In this document: positions 62,001 to 64,000 of the stretch, piece after piece | Layout: each line of letters opens with the position of its first letter | How positions within the stretch are numbered: position 1 is the stretch's first letter | Origin: Lepidostoma basale | Lineage: Eukaryota > Arthropoda > Insecta > Trichoptera > Lepidostomatidae | Reading direction: 5' to 3' | DNA length: 64,000 nucleotides | Assembly (NCBI GenBank): GCA_022606425.2 | Contig: JAHDVF020000992.1 | Coordinates: 806,001-870,000, forward strand | The notes under the pieces: generated by a model | The model's input: only the letters and a program-made list of their open reading frames with translations | Told to the model about the DNA's origin: nothing | The model's database searches: none | Program-made: the position numbers and the translations under genes

Positions 62001-62739
62001 TTTATTTACATTATTACCAATGAACTTCTACCGCAAATTTTAAATAACAACAATAATTTTTGCTCATTTTTTTTTGTACACTTTGCACTTTTGTAATGTC
62101 AGGCCTTCAATTGAAAAAGGTTAAAATAAAAAAATCCTGTGGTATTTAAAACAGAACATAAGTTATTATTGGTTTATAATTTAAATTATTGCTTTAATTA
62201 AGTTTCAAAAATCAGTTTAAAATATTCTATAAATTTCTGACACATTTTTATTTTGAATATAAAAGTAGTCCTTTTTGTTTTAGTACATAGGTAACTTATT
62301 CCACTTGATATTAATCAATTAAGATTTAATTAATTCACACTATGAAATTAAATAAAGCGAAAGATAATAAGAATATTAAATTAAATAACATGTCGTTATT
62401 ATAAAAAATCAATGTTAGTAAAAAGTGTTTTGTATCCATTACATTGTCTACACGCGAATACACGTGCTGTAAGGTGATATGCAAATTTATGTTCTTATCG
62501 GTCACTTTCGTATTAAAAAAAAACCAATAGGGTTACTTACTTTTTCCTTGTCTCGCCCCATGCTCTGTCGGATGATCGACATTGTTCATAAAACTTTTCT
62601 TTTGAACCTTGTCATTCCAAATATCATAATCGCGTAGTTTTTCAGATCTGACATTCAGCGGGAAACATAATCCAATCAAAACAAATGAAAATTTTAATAA
62701 AAAAACGTTCCAAATTTTAGATTTAAGCATTGTTTTCAT
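31397..62739 (-). CDS. Secreted CUB-domain protein, complete ten-exon gene
   Basis: Joined from exons 62739-62541, 58110-57961, 53914-53757, 47717-47612, 40783-40628, 39777-39613, 36568-36437, 36331-36237, 35409-35212 and 31624-31397. Codon phase matches at every junction and the total of 1587 bases gives 528 residues plus stop. Layout: signal peptide (1-~32), six-Cys module (~75-116), CUB domain (~119-240), second Cys-rich CUB-like region (~245-311), Gly-rich linker (~312-345), acidic/Pro-rich spacer (to ~387), Cys-containing C-terminus with an RGRRR basic site. The family (insect secreted CUB proteins with a clip-like N-terminal Cys module) is largely uncharacterised. An extracellular binding role is inferred from CUB domains in general. 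No enzyme domain is present. Introns reach 6.8 kb and are full of transposons. Confidence 0.85.
32094..32130 (-). ncRNA. Hammerhead-like motif, single copy in CUB intron 9
   Basis: On the minus strand: CTGACGA, a GGTCC/GGAGC-like stem (one mismatch), GAAA, then CCAGTTGAT. The core is perfect, stem II has one non-pair, and the helix III/cleavage region is less clear than in other copies. Confidence 0.4.
32941..32985 (-). ncRNA. Decayed hammerhead-like motif (relative of 41936-42046)
   Basis: The minus strand reads CCGATGA, AAAGG-TGTAAAG-CCTTC, AAAAC, ATATCGAG. This is the same element type as the hairpin at 41936-42046, with mutated core positions. Single arm only. Confidence 0.4.
33300..33440. 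other. GC-rich island with G-runs in CUB intron 9
   Basis: About 140 bases of strongly GC-rich DNA in an AT-rich intron. At 33385-33413 the plus strand holds at least five G-runs of three or more (GGGG, GGG, GGGG, GGGG, GGGGGG), enough for a G-quadruplex. No splice-bounded frame was found in it. Confidence 0.5.
33655..34095 (+). repeat. Hairpin repeat family A with embedded LINE tail
   Basis: A partial family A arm at 33655-33720 (GGCGAAATATGTCATTCTC, CGTTTTCATTCGTATT) and a fuller hairpin at 33865-34050 flank a ~58-bp end of LINE family X at 33793-33850. The tail AAGAAAC follows at ~34083. The hammerhead-like block is decayed here (GATGAAACGTGTCATTC on the right). Confidence 0.55.
33793..33850 (+). 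mobile_element. Non-LTR family X, extremely truncated copy 4
   Basis: GCATTCTTTCTGCCTACTCC, GGTAAGACGGCG, then a GTTTGTTAGTTAGTTA tail. It has only the terminal codons and the tail of the family, placed between two family A segments as at 29350. Confidence 0.6.
35212..35409 (-). CDS. CUB gene exon 9
   Basis: Acceptor ATACTTCCAG, donor GTGAGT, phase 0 at both ends (66 codons). It encodes QLEDRFPSPYSQYL, LWRYSGYGNYGQG and CRDRIVTPCDGDEFLG. Reading on past the donor meets a stop within three codons, so splicing or termination must occur here. The phase fit with exon 10 favours splicing. Confidence 0.8.
35639..36036 (+). mobile_element. Non-LTR family X, copy 5, with 13-bp target duplication
   Basis: Direct repeats ATATGGCGGTAGA at 35639-35651 and 36024-36036 flank a 372-bp 5'-truncated insertion. 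It contains MDKIKKGSLRWFGHMERM, then SRGLPRKTWHDQINQLL, the conserved ORF end, and a GGTTAGTTAGTTT tail. It is inserted antisense to the CUB gene in intron 8 and is the cleanest evidence that family X moves by target-primed reverse transcription. Confidence 0.85.
36237..36331 (-). CDS. CUB gene exon 8
   Basis: Acceptor TTATGCAG, donor GTGAGG, 95 bases, phase 1 in and 0 out. It encodes (V)EMVEDTLNDQALGSG, then AVPATRSDDPPPDT: an acidic, Pro-rich, probably disordered spacer. Separated from exon 7 by a 105-bp intron, the shortest in the gene. Confidence 0.8.
36437..36568 (-). CDS. CUB gene exon 7 (Gly-rich linker)
   Basis: Acceptor AAATTAG, donor GTAGGT, 132 bases, phase 1 at both ends. It encodes a low-complexity linker of Gly, Pro and Phe (GYGGMGVFGGGPGAFGG, then PGSEFMGPVEQ), likely flexible. 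Confidence 0.85.
36765..38465 (-). mobile_element. RTE-like non-LTR retrotransposon, 5' truncated
   Basis: The minus strand carries a 461-codon open frame (38162-36777). It includes RT motifs KAWSESIVVLFFKKGDK, NYRPISLLSHVYKLFSRVI, the PPEQAGFR block, LAFVDYEKAFDSV, GVRQGDVISPKLF, catalytic FADD (LRFADDIVILAE) and the C-terminal RWAGHICRR and RPPARWTDDLKRI blocks. A frameshift near 38160 separates NNKAPGEDGITTELLKAGG upstream. The apurinic endonuclease domain is missing. The 3' end is a (TGA)n microsatellite, plus-strand ATCATCATC at 36761-36778, as in RTE elements. It is in intron 6, sense to the gene. Confidence 0.85.
38468..38720 (-). mobile_element. Non-LTR retrotransposon fragment, (GAA)-tailed group
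   Basis: The minus strand reads VEIRRICDAEDIVRWGNQ, WRRYRNEHVSPI and RPRGRQSERW, related to the fragments at 4018 and 13080. It abuts the 5' truncation of the RTE-like element, whose insertion probably cut it. Confidence 0.6.
38745..39365 (-). mobile_element. CR1/L2-like non-LTR retrotransposon 3' fragment
   Basis: A 147-codon frame begins SRLDYCNGMYAGLSNNQLSR and continues IQSVFNAVARLIMGQ, HITPLLKDLHWLKIRERVKY and AFSVAGPLAWNNL. This is the conserved C-terminal RT region of CR1/L2/Rex-type elements. An (AAT)n run at 38746-38765 marks the 3' end. It is 5' truncated; a diverged copy is at 2425-3035. Confidence 0.75.
39613..39777 (-). CDS. CUB gene exon 6
   Basis: Acceptor TGTCTCAG, donor GTATGT, 165 bases, phase 1 both ends. 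It encodes (G)ILQTFNFAENGRHLADQNY, then RACVRQEGGMCSIAYEPCDQ and FRIGPSVVQGALYG. The 'I-x-T-F-N-F...L-A-x-Q-N-Y-x-x-C-x-R' pattern is characteristic of this insect CUB family. Four Cys are present. Confidence 0.9.
40060..40225 (+). repeat. Hairpin repeat family A, copy in CUB intron 5-6 region
   Basis: GAAAAACGTC arm, CCCTTGCAAACATTTGATAAT centre, AAGGCGGAACACTTCATTG, then CCTAGAAAACAGATC and a CATTCGTATT end. The arms are decayed, and GAAAC has become GGAAC, so the hammerhead-like core is lost. Confidence 0.5.
40300..40488 (-). mobile_element. tRNA-derived SINE
   Basis: On the minus strand the head (from ~40486) has an A box (TGGCAGAGTGGTAAGAGC) and a perfect B box (GGTTCGATTCC) with correct spacing. 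A conserved body follows (ACGTGACAATAAAATGGCGA, then ACATGTCACGAGAATCAATA). Related copies are at 55515-55680 (+) and 55027-55150 (-). The shared non-tRNA body shows it is a SINE and not a tRNA gene. Confidence 0.8.
40628..40783 (-). CDS. CUB gene exon 5
   Basis: Acceptor TGATTGCAG, donor GTCGCT (weak), 156 bases, phase 1 both ends. It encodes (I)YYDLDSSVKFVRMSMRL, then TRPTLQRLWEIRVTQVPF and GCLQFFTAPSG. The W-x-I-x-V-T-Q strand is a core CUB beta-strand of this family. The first codon, completed from exon 4, gives G-Q-H-I-Y. Confidence 0.9.
40815..41710. repeat. Hammerhead-bearing hairpin repeat split by a LINE
   Basis: The left arm (about 40815-40945) and right arm (about 41500-41710) are inverted copies. 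On the minus strand of the left arm: CTGAAGA, stem GGAC/ATCC, GAAA, CATG, TC (40886-40918). On the plus strand of the right arm: CTGAAGA, stem GGAC/GTCC with loop TGTTT, GAAA, then CATT (41559-41588). A truncated LINE family X copy (40960-41250) sits between the arms. The left core keeps a complete CATG-TC; the right has lost it. Confidence 0.6.
40960..41250 (+). mobile_element. Non-LTR family X, copy 6
   Basis: The frame reads ERMVKKLYVNDVNGTRNR, RPRKTWHDQINQILNVGH, and ends ILSAFPFGETA with stop, followed by the tail GGTTAGTTGGTTAGTTAGTTA. It is inside the hairpin repeat 40815-41710. Confidence 0.8.
41936..42046. repeat. Hammerhead-bearing hairpin repeat
   Basis: The left arm on the minus strand ends CCTTCGAAACATGTCGAG. 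The right arm on the plus strand (42007-42046) reads CTGATAA, stem GGAGG/CCTTC (one G-U) with loop TGTAAAG, GAAA, CATG, CC. CTGATAA differs from CTGANGA at one place and the right TC has become CC; the left arm keeps CATG-TC. The flanks include AAAACACTGTTTTTT at both sides. A decayed relative lies at 32941-32985. Confidence 0.6.
42375..43085 (-). mobile_element. Non-LTR family X, copy 7, interrupted by a TIR element
   Basis: The family X 3' end (plus-strand AACTAACTAACCATCACGC at 42380) and its ORF remnants run to about 43085, split at 42653-42908 by a small inverted-repeat element. Across the gap the family consensus CCATATGTCC is recovered exactly. Confidence 0.75.
42653..42908. mobile_element. 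Small TIR element (MITE) with known empty site
   Basis: Terminal inverted repeats CGCACGCTTAATAG / CTATTAAGCGTGCG enclose 256 bp. The flanks are ATAT on both sides while other family X copies have a single CCATATGTCC, so the target duplication is ATAT, or TA if the TIR begins with T. Inside, TTAACGCTATCCAT occurs three times (about 42724-42810). There is no coding sequence; it is consistent with a TA-targeting non-autonomous DNA transposon. Confidence 0.7.
43725..44757 (-). mobile_element. Non-LTR family X, longest copy 8
   Basis: The minus strand carries an RT segment from about 44757: CVMSPWLFNLYMGNCMKEL, catalytic YADD (CILYADDAVLLADNEHE) and MNVNKSKVMIFEK, then after a frameshift near 44180 MYGSEAWNWQKKDECR, NKIMKGPLRWFGHMERM and the common end PFRETA. 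A GTTAGTTAGTTAGTT tail follows (plus-strand AACTAACTAACTAACC at 43729). It is 5' truncated in the palm domain and borders half of a family A hairpin at 44757. Confidence 0.85.
44757..44835 (+). repeat. Hairpin repeat family A, half copy
   Basis: AAGGCGAAACATGTCATTCC followed by the arm end GGACGTTTTCATTCATATT. It keeps the best family A helix III region (GAAA, CATG, TC) but lacks CTGANGA and stem II, which were cut where the LINE begins. Confidence 0.55.
45560..45695. repeat. Hairpin repeat carrying the best hammerhead-like copy
   Basis: Inverted arms start near 45563 (TGTCGCAACAGCTGTTTCAC) and end near 45690 (CGAAACAGCTGTCGCGAT), with TTGATTGTA / ATACAATCAA inside. The right arm contains the near-perfect ribozyme core described at 45644-45679. 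The left arm is mutated in CTGANGA. Confidence 0.65.
45644..45679 (+). ncRNA. Type I hammerhead ribozyme candidate
   Basis: CTGATGA (45644-45650), stem II GCTAA/TTAGC with a six-base loop, GAAA (45668-45671), self-complementary helix III CAGCTG (45672-45677) and TC, with predicted cleavage after 45679. All invariant core bases are present. Helix I is weak: the base before CTGATGA pairs with the base after the cleavage site (C-G), the next is a mismatch, then C-G. Known relatives in Penelope-like elements and retrozymes also have tiny helix III and act best as dimers. Confidence 0.65.
45833..46748. repeat. Long hairpin element with 274-bp arms
   Basis: Arms 45833-46106 and 46475-46748 are inverted copies of equal length, near-identical along all parts compared, around a 368-bp spacer. 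Outer ends read AAATTTTAATTGTATCTC and its mirror. The spacer is non-coding and contains a direct repeat TATTCTTGCTATTGGATA. The arms contain the whole hairpin core of the retroposon at 2724-3011. A transcript would fold into a very long double strand. Confidence 0.8.
46975..47590 (+). mobile_element. Non-LTR family X, copy 9, next to CUB exon 4
   Basis: It runs from GCAGGCAACAGAGTAAATGG-like RT sequence to the common end (WRSIISAYPSGETA) and a GGTTAGTTAGTTAGTTAGTT tail ending at 47590. The ORF is broken near 47190. It is antisense to the CUB gene and ends only ~21 bases from the exon 4 donor at 47611. Confidence 0.8.
47612..47717 (-). CDS. CUB gene exon 4
   Basis: Acceptor TTTGTTCCAG, donor GTATGG (off consensus), 106 bases, phase 0 in and 1 out. 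It encodes GQPNRMTGECDSDLFTLS, then KDFKLCGMNSGQH, including the Cys-x-x-D-x-F and L-C-G motifs of the CUB fold. Confidence 0.9.
47830..48065 (+). mobile_element. Non-LTR retrotransposon 3' fragment plus family A tail
   Basis: Decayed coding text resembling RWIDDVPSIAGEQ, then VRKASVRKEWNVWKRAVFS and the usual CAGTGGAGAGATC end. It is followed by ATCGAGTTTTACATTACTG and AAGAAACAAC, a remnant of the family A repeat tail. Confidence 0.4.
48365..48515. repeat. Hammerhead-bearing hairpin repeat (CCGG type)
   Basis: Near-perfect inverted arms (AACTACTTCCACTTTTGTC... / ...GACAACAGTGGAAGTAGTT). On the plus strand: CTGTCGA (48439-48445), stem CCAG/CTGG with loop CGAGC, GAAA, CCGG, TC (to 48471). The minus-strand arm reads CTGCCGA, GCCAG/CTGGC, GAAA, CCGG, TC. 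Both core variants differ from CTGANGA at one base (A6), so the ancestor was probably CTGACGA. Confidence 0.65.
49800..50640 (-). mobile_element. Decayed non-LTR retrotransposon fragment
   Basis: The minus strand holds GKTLSDRIRNIRDKGN, then QTTKEMDRQLGVDLAGGQ and upstream RT-like debris, with a TTCTTCTTCTTCTTGG (plus strand) 3' border at 49803. Many stops. Probably related to the (GAA)-tailed fragments at 4018 and 13080. Confidence 0.5.
51265..51770 (+). mobile_element. Non-LTR family X, copy 10
   Basis: From YRSEAWNWQKKDESRINAVE-like sequence through the GHMERMDGERM block to the terminal CSLCLPLRENGMMV region and a GGTTTGTTTGTTA tail. Several frameshifts. Note the (GTTT) rather than (GTTA) tail. 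Confidence 0.75.
52808..53222 (-). mobile_element. Non-LTR family X, copy 11
   Basis: Plus-strand AACTAACTAACCATCACGCC at 52810 marks the tail and 3' end; the ORF remnants run to the GAGATCTCATTTCTAT truncation at about 53220, followed by an AT-only low-complexity tract. Confidence 0.75.
53757..53914 (-). CDS. CUB gene exon 3 (start of CUB domain)
   Basis: Encodes (F)SVSCGKEIKNNMTYFVS, then SPEFPSLARSMDSCSLVVHK and QLRLDFVHFNLV; donor GTGAGT at 53756. The C-G..Y-x-x-S-P-x-F-P motif is the canonical CUB opening. Two acceptors six bases apart (TTTAG ending 53915 and TTTCAG ending 53909) are both in frame, predicting isoforms with or without two residues. Confidence 0.9.
54410..54625 (-). mobile_element. 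Non-LTR retrotransposon 3' fragment
   Basis: The minus strand shows the decayed end of a reverse transcriptase ORF (RKRSRPRATWGRALQDEI, then a REGRRRFLEALWTT-like end) and a TTCTTCTTCG (plus strand) border at 54411. Confidence 0.45.
55027..55152 (-). mobile_element. tRNA-derived SINE, partial
   Basis: Minus-strand head with an A box (TGGCAAGAGC) and B box (GGTTCGATTCC), and the same GAATTCATGTGAC body start as the SINE at 40300. Confidence 0.65.
55515..55682 (+). mobile_element. tRNA-derived SINE
   Basis: GCGGCCTTCGTGGCTGAATG (A box), GGTTCGATTCC (B box at ~55564), then the body CGTGACAATAAAAATGGCGA and ACATGTCATGAGAATCAATA. It ends near TTGTATACAG. Same family as 40300-40488. Confidence 0.8.
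55690..55976 (+). mobile_element. Non-LTR family X, copy 12
   Basis: Encodes a broken GHMERMDGERM region, YVNDVNGVRSRGRPRKTWH, DQINQILKVGHVRSR and the end SLSAYPYGETA with stop at ~55970. It runs directly into a (GTT)n microsatellite instead of the usual (GTTA)n. Confidence 0.8.
55974..56047 (+). repeat. (GTT)n microsatellite
   Basis: About 24 trinucleotide units with three GCT interruptions, starting exactly at the end of LINE copy 12 and so probably grown from its tail. Confidence 0.9.
57365..57455 (-). mobile_element. Decayed tRNA-derived SINE head
   Basis: Minus strand: A-box-like AAGGTCTAAAGAACAGAACG and B-box-like GGTTCAACTC, similar to the head at 19196. No functional tRNA fold. Confidence 0.4.
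57480..57720 (-). other. GC3-rich open frame of unknown identity in CUB intron 2
   Basis: The minus strand encodes LDRWRERCGCLDWMMPKVTK, then DALLPWKIVKNVEILNRLMM, YDSFHLWHGVIYAAHNGSGV and a stop at 57480. Codon use resembles host exons, yet the frame has no clear splice sites or start. It may be a fragment of an unrecognised mobile element or nested gene. Confidence 0.3.
57961..58110 (-). CDS. CUB gene exon 2 (six-Cys module)
   Basis: Acceptor TTGCACTTAG, donor GTGAGT, 150 bases, phase 1 both ends. It encodes (I)LSYFYPSTEDECLASDRR, then SGTCLNPYRCHQRGG and GPCAHGFGVCCV. The pattern C-x7-10-C-x4-C...C-x6-CC resembles clip-like modules of insect secreted proteins. The codon split from exon 1 (A|TT) gives Ile. 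Confidence 0.9.
58225..58500 (+). mobile_element. Decayed non-LTR fragment, relative of 16066
   Basis: GCEAWCLTER-like text, then MWCYRNILKK, RDHITYNEALSRIEDGRQ, IDHIMRRKLK and EDRGQWTTRRVAAN: the same ORF end as 16066-16602 with stops and a ~130-base internal deletion. Confidence 0.6.
59351..59662. mobile_element. Inverted-repeat (MITE-like) element in CUB intron 1
   Basis: Left arm 59351-59409 (TTTACCACGGTATGGTTATT... to AAGGAATGTCAGT) mirrors right arm 59593-59662 (ACTGACATTCCTTG... to ACCGCGGTTAAA), with a ~11-base insertion in the right arm. The centre is non-coding and AT-rich. Confidence 0.65.
61570..62112 (+). mobile_element. Inverted-repeat element E, copy split by another hairpin
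   Basis: Starts AATTGAAGGCTGGGCATTAC and ends GTCAGGCCTTCAATT, matching the element at 28537-28750. The homology is interrupted between about 61785 and 62050 by sequence that carries the hammerhead-bearing hairpin at 61845-61985. Confidence 0.6.
61845..61985. repeat. Hammerhead-bearing hairpin repeat (CCGG type)
   Basis: Inverted arms (AAATCCACTGAGGTTTGTGT... / ...ACACAAACCTCAGTGGACTTT). Plus strand: CAGAAGA (61918-61924), stem GGCAG/CTGCC with tetraloop CGAG, GAAA (61940-61943), CCGG, TC (to 61949). Only U4 of CTGANGA is changed, to A, and the minus-strand arm has the same change plus AAAA for GAAA. Confidence 0.6.
62541..62739 (-). CDS. CUB gene exon 1 (signal peptide)
   Basis: ATG at 62739 opens MKTMLKSKIWNVFLLKFSF, VLIGLCFPLNVRSEKLRD: a basic N-region, a hydrophobic core and a likely cleavage near VRS/E, residue 32. 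The exon continues through a charged segment to the donor GTAAGT at 62540, leaving one base. An alternative Met four codons in would keep the signal peptide. No convincing TATA box was found upstream. Confidence 0.85.
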
Positions 62740-64000
62740 TAATTAAAAGAGTGCAGCCAATAACTTTGTATTCGAATTTCGTATTTAATATTATTTTTTA
62801 CCATACTAGCAACACTCATTATTAAGTTCTTGATATTTGAGGTTAGCGCAAACAATTGTTCAAATTAAACACGAATTCGATCGGAAACTACTCCATCTAC
62901 ATTTTATTAGAGTTGTGAACAGCGCCGCGTACGCTTAGCGACTGTTAGCAGCTCTGATTTTGTGTAATAAAATTGCAAAAAGTCTTATTGAGACCATCAT
63001 CTGGTAACTGGTAAGTTAGTGCCAGGGGCGAAGCGTGAAAATTTTACAACGCCATGTAAATTCATTATCCTAAATCGGCAATTAATTTTCATTGATTTTT
63101 TGTATTTTGTGATTGAAATTAAAATATTTAATTGTATGCTCTAGCAGCAAACAATTTTCATGGCGTTTTAGAGAGATGAATTACCTTCATATTTTTAGTC
63201 AGTTGTTACCAATGTGTATTTTTTACACAATACATAAATAATGTCGATGAAAAAGTATGTTAATTGTCGATATAACAAAGAAAAAGAATAGATTTAAAAA
63301 ATAAAATAAAATGCCTTGGAGGGTATTCGTCACGAGGTAGATATCTTTTGTCCTATGAAGATATTTTTCAATAGTATGAGCAACATCATAGCTTTATTAT
63401 TATTTTTTTTTTAATTACGTAAAAATCAGAAATATATTCAAACATTGAAATGAACATATACGTTTTGTAAATAAAAAATAGTGTAAGCAATTGGAATTAT
63501 CCAAAAATAAAATAAATGGTAGTTAATAAAACAAATTACATAAATGTAATGGCATGGCAGATTCTAGAAAACATTAAATAATAATGAAAAATATAATAGA
63601 AGTTCAAAATATAATGAAGTAGGAGGAAAGACAACAATGATATAAATAACTAATTTCCAGTGTTAAGCCTATTGCTATTTAATACATCAAGCGTGATGGT
63701 AAGTTGGTTACTACGTTTTGTTGTTTATAAATTAATAGTAAATAAGATAATACCGAATTTCTAAATGTATATTATTCTTCCAGGAATTTTATTTATACTT
63801 ATTTTAAACTATTTATTTTGCTTGGCCCGAAAGCGGTTTTCCCTTTCCTAATTTCGAGATGGTGGTGTTTTTTTCTAATCACAAAGTATTTTACCAACAA
63901 CGCCAAGAAGCCTGGAAACACAGTGAATAATCAATAAAGAAAATGTAACTCACAAACCATTGCAAAGTGAATACCTGGGATGAAAAATCTCTATCAGTAA
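62740..64000. other. 5' flank of the CUB gene, nothing further recognised
   Basis: It should hold the promoter and 5' UTR of the minus-strand CUB gene. A GC-richer patch at 62915-62960 is the only compositional landmark. No core promoter element, gene or repeat could be supported. Confidence 0.35.

Noticed and set aside
1..64000. CRISPR arrays, bacterial operons, phage or plasmid functions
   Set aside because: Intron-exon structure, base composition and repeat types are those of an animal nuclear genome; no regularly spaced direct repeats with unique spacers were seen.

Overview
The window looks like nuclear DNA of an insect, most likely a moth or butterfly. The inference rests on GC-rich exons in very AT-rich surroundings, a BEL/Pao retrotransposon, a mariner remnant, tRNA-derived SINEs and many 5'-truncated non-LTR elements. 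There are no bacterial-type genes. No species is claimed.

Left part (1-9,410): the 3' end of a plus-strand host gene that begins outside the window. Its best-supported piece is a terminal coding exon (8807-9216) followed by a poly(A) signal. A second, short terminal exon (1737-1816) and a possible internal exon (3325-3473) suggest alternative C-termini. The protein was not recognised. From 9,410 to 21,690 there is no host gene, only repeats: a mariner remnant, LINE 3' ends, a SINE-like retroposon with a 13-bp target duplication, a dyad minisatellite and a hairpin repeat.

Middle (21,693-28,443): a BEL/Pao LTR retrotransposon with one uninterrupted 1749-residue gag-pol frame. Its architecture is abnormal. 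It has 5-bp target duplications and proper LTR tips, but the last ~727 bp (pol end, polypurine region and LTR start) are present twice in inverted orientation, so the intact ORF runs opposite to the termini.

Right part (31,397-62,739): a complete minus-strand gene of ten exons that I assembled from splice sites and codon phase. It encodes a secreted protein of about 528 residues: signal peptide, six-cysteine module, CUB domain, second cysteine-rich CUB-like region, Gly-rich linker and Cys-rich C-terminus. Its 31-kb span is mostly introns filled with repeats: at least ten 5'-truncated copies of one non-LTR family with microsatellite tails, an RTE-like element with a 461-residue RT frame, a CR1/L2-like fragment, SINEs, a small TIR element with a reconstructable empty site, and long hairpin repeats.

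The most interesting signal is a set of hairpin repeats of unrelated sequence that share one compact motif: CTGANGA (or a one- or two-base variant), a 4-6 bp stem, GAAA, a short self-complementary CATG, CCGG or CAGCTG, then TC. This is the layout of a type I hammerhead ribozyme core with the very short helix III known from Penelope-like elements and retrozymes. The best copy is at 45,644-45,679. Most occur as head-to-head inverted pairs, and several host later insertions.
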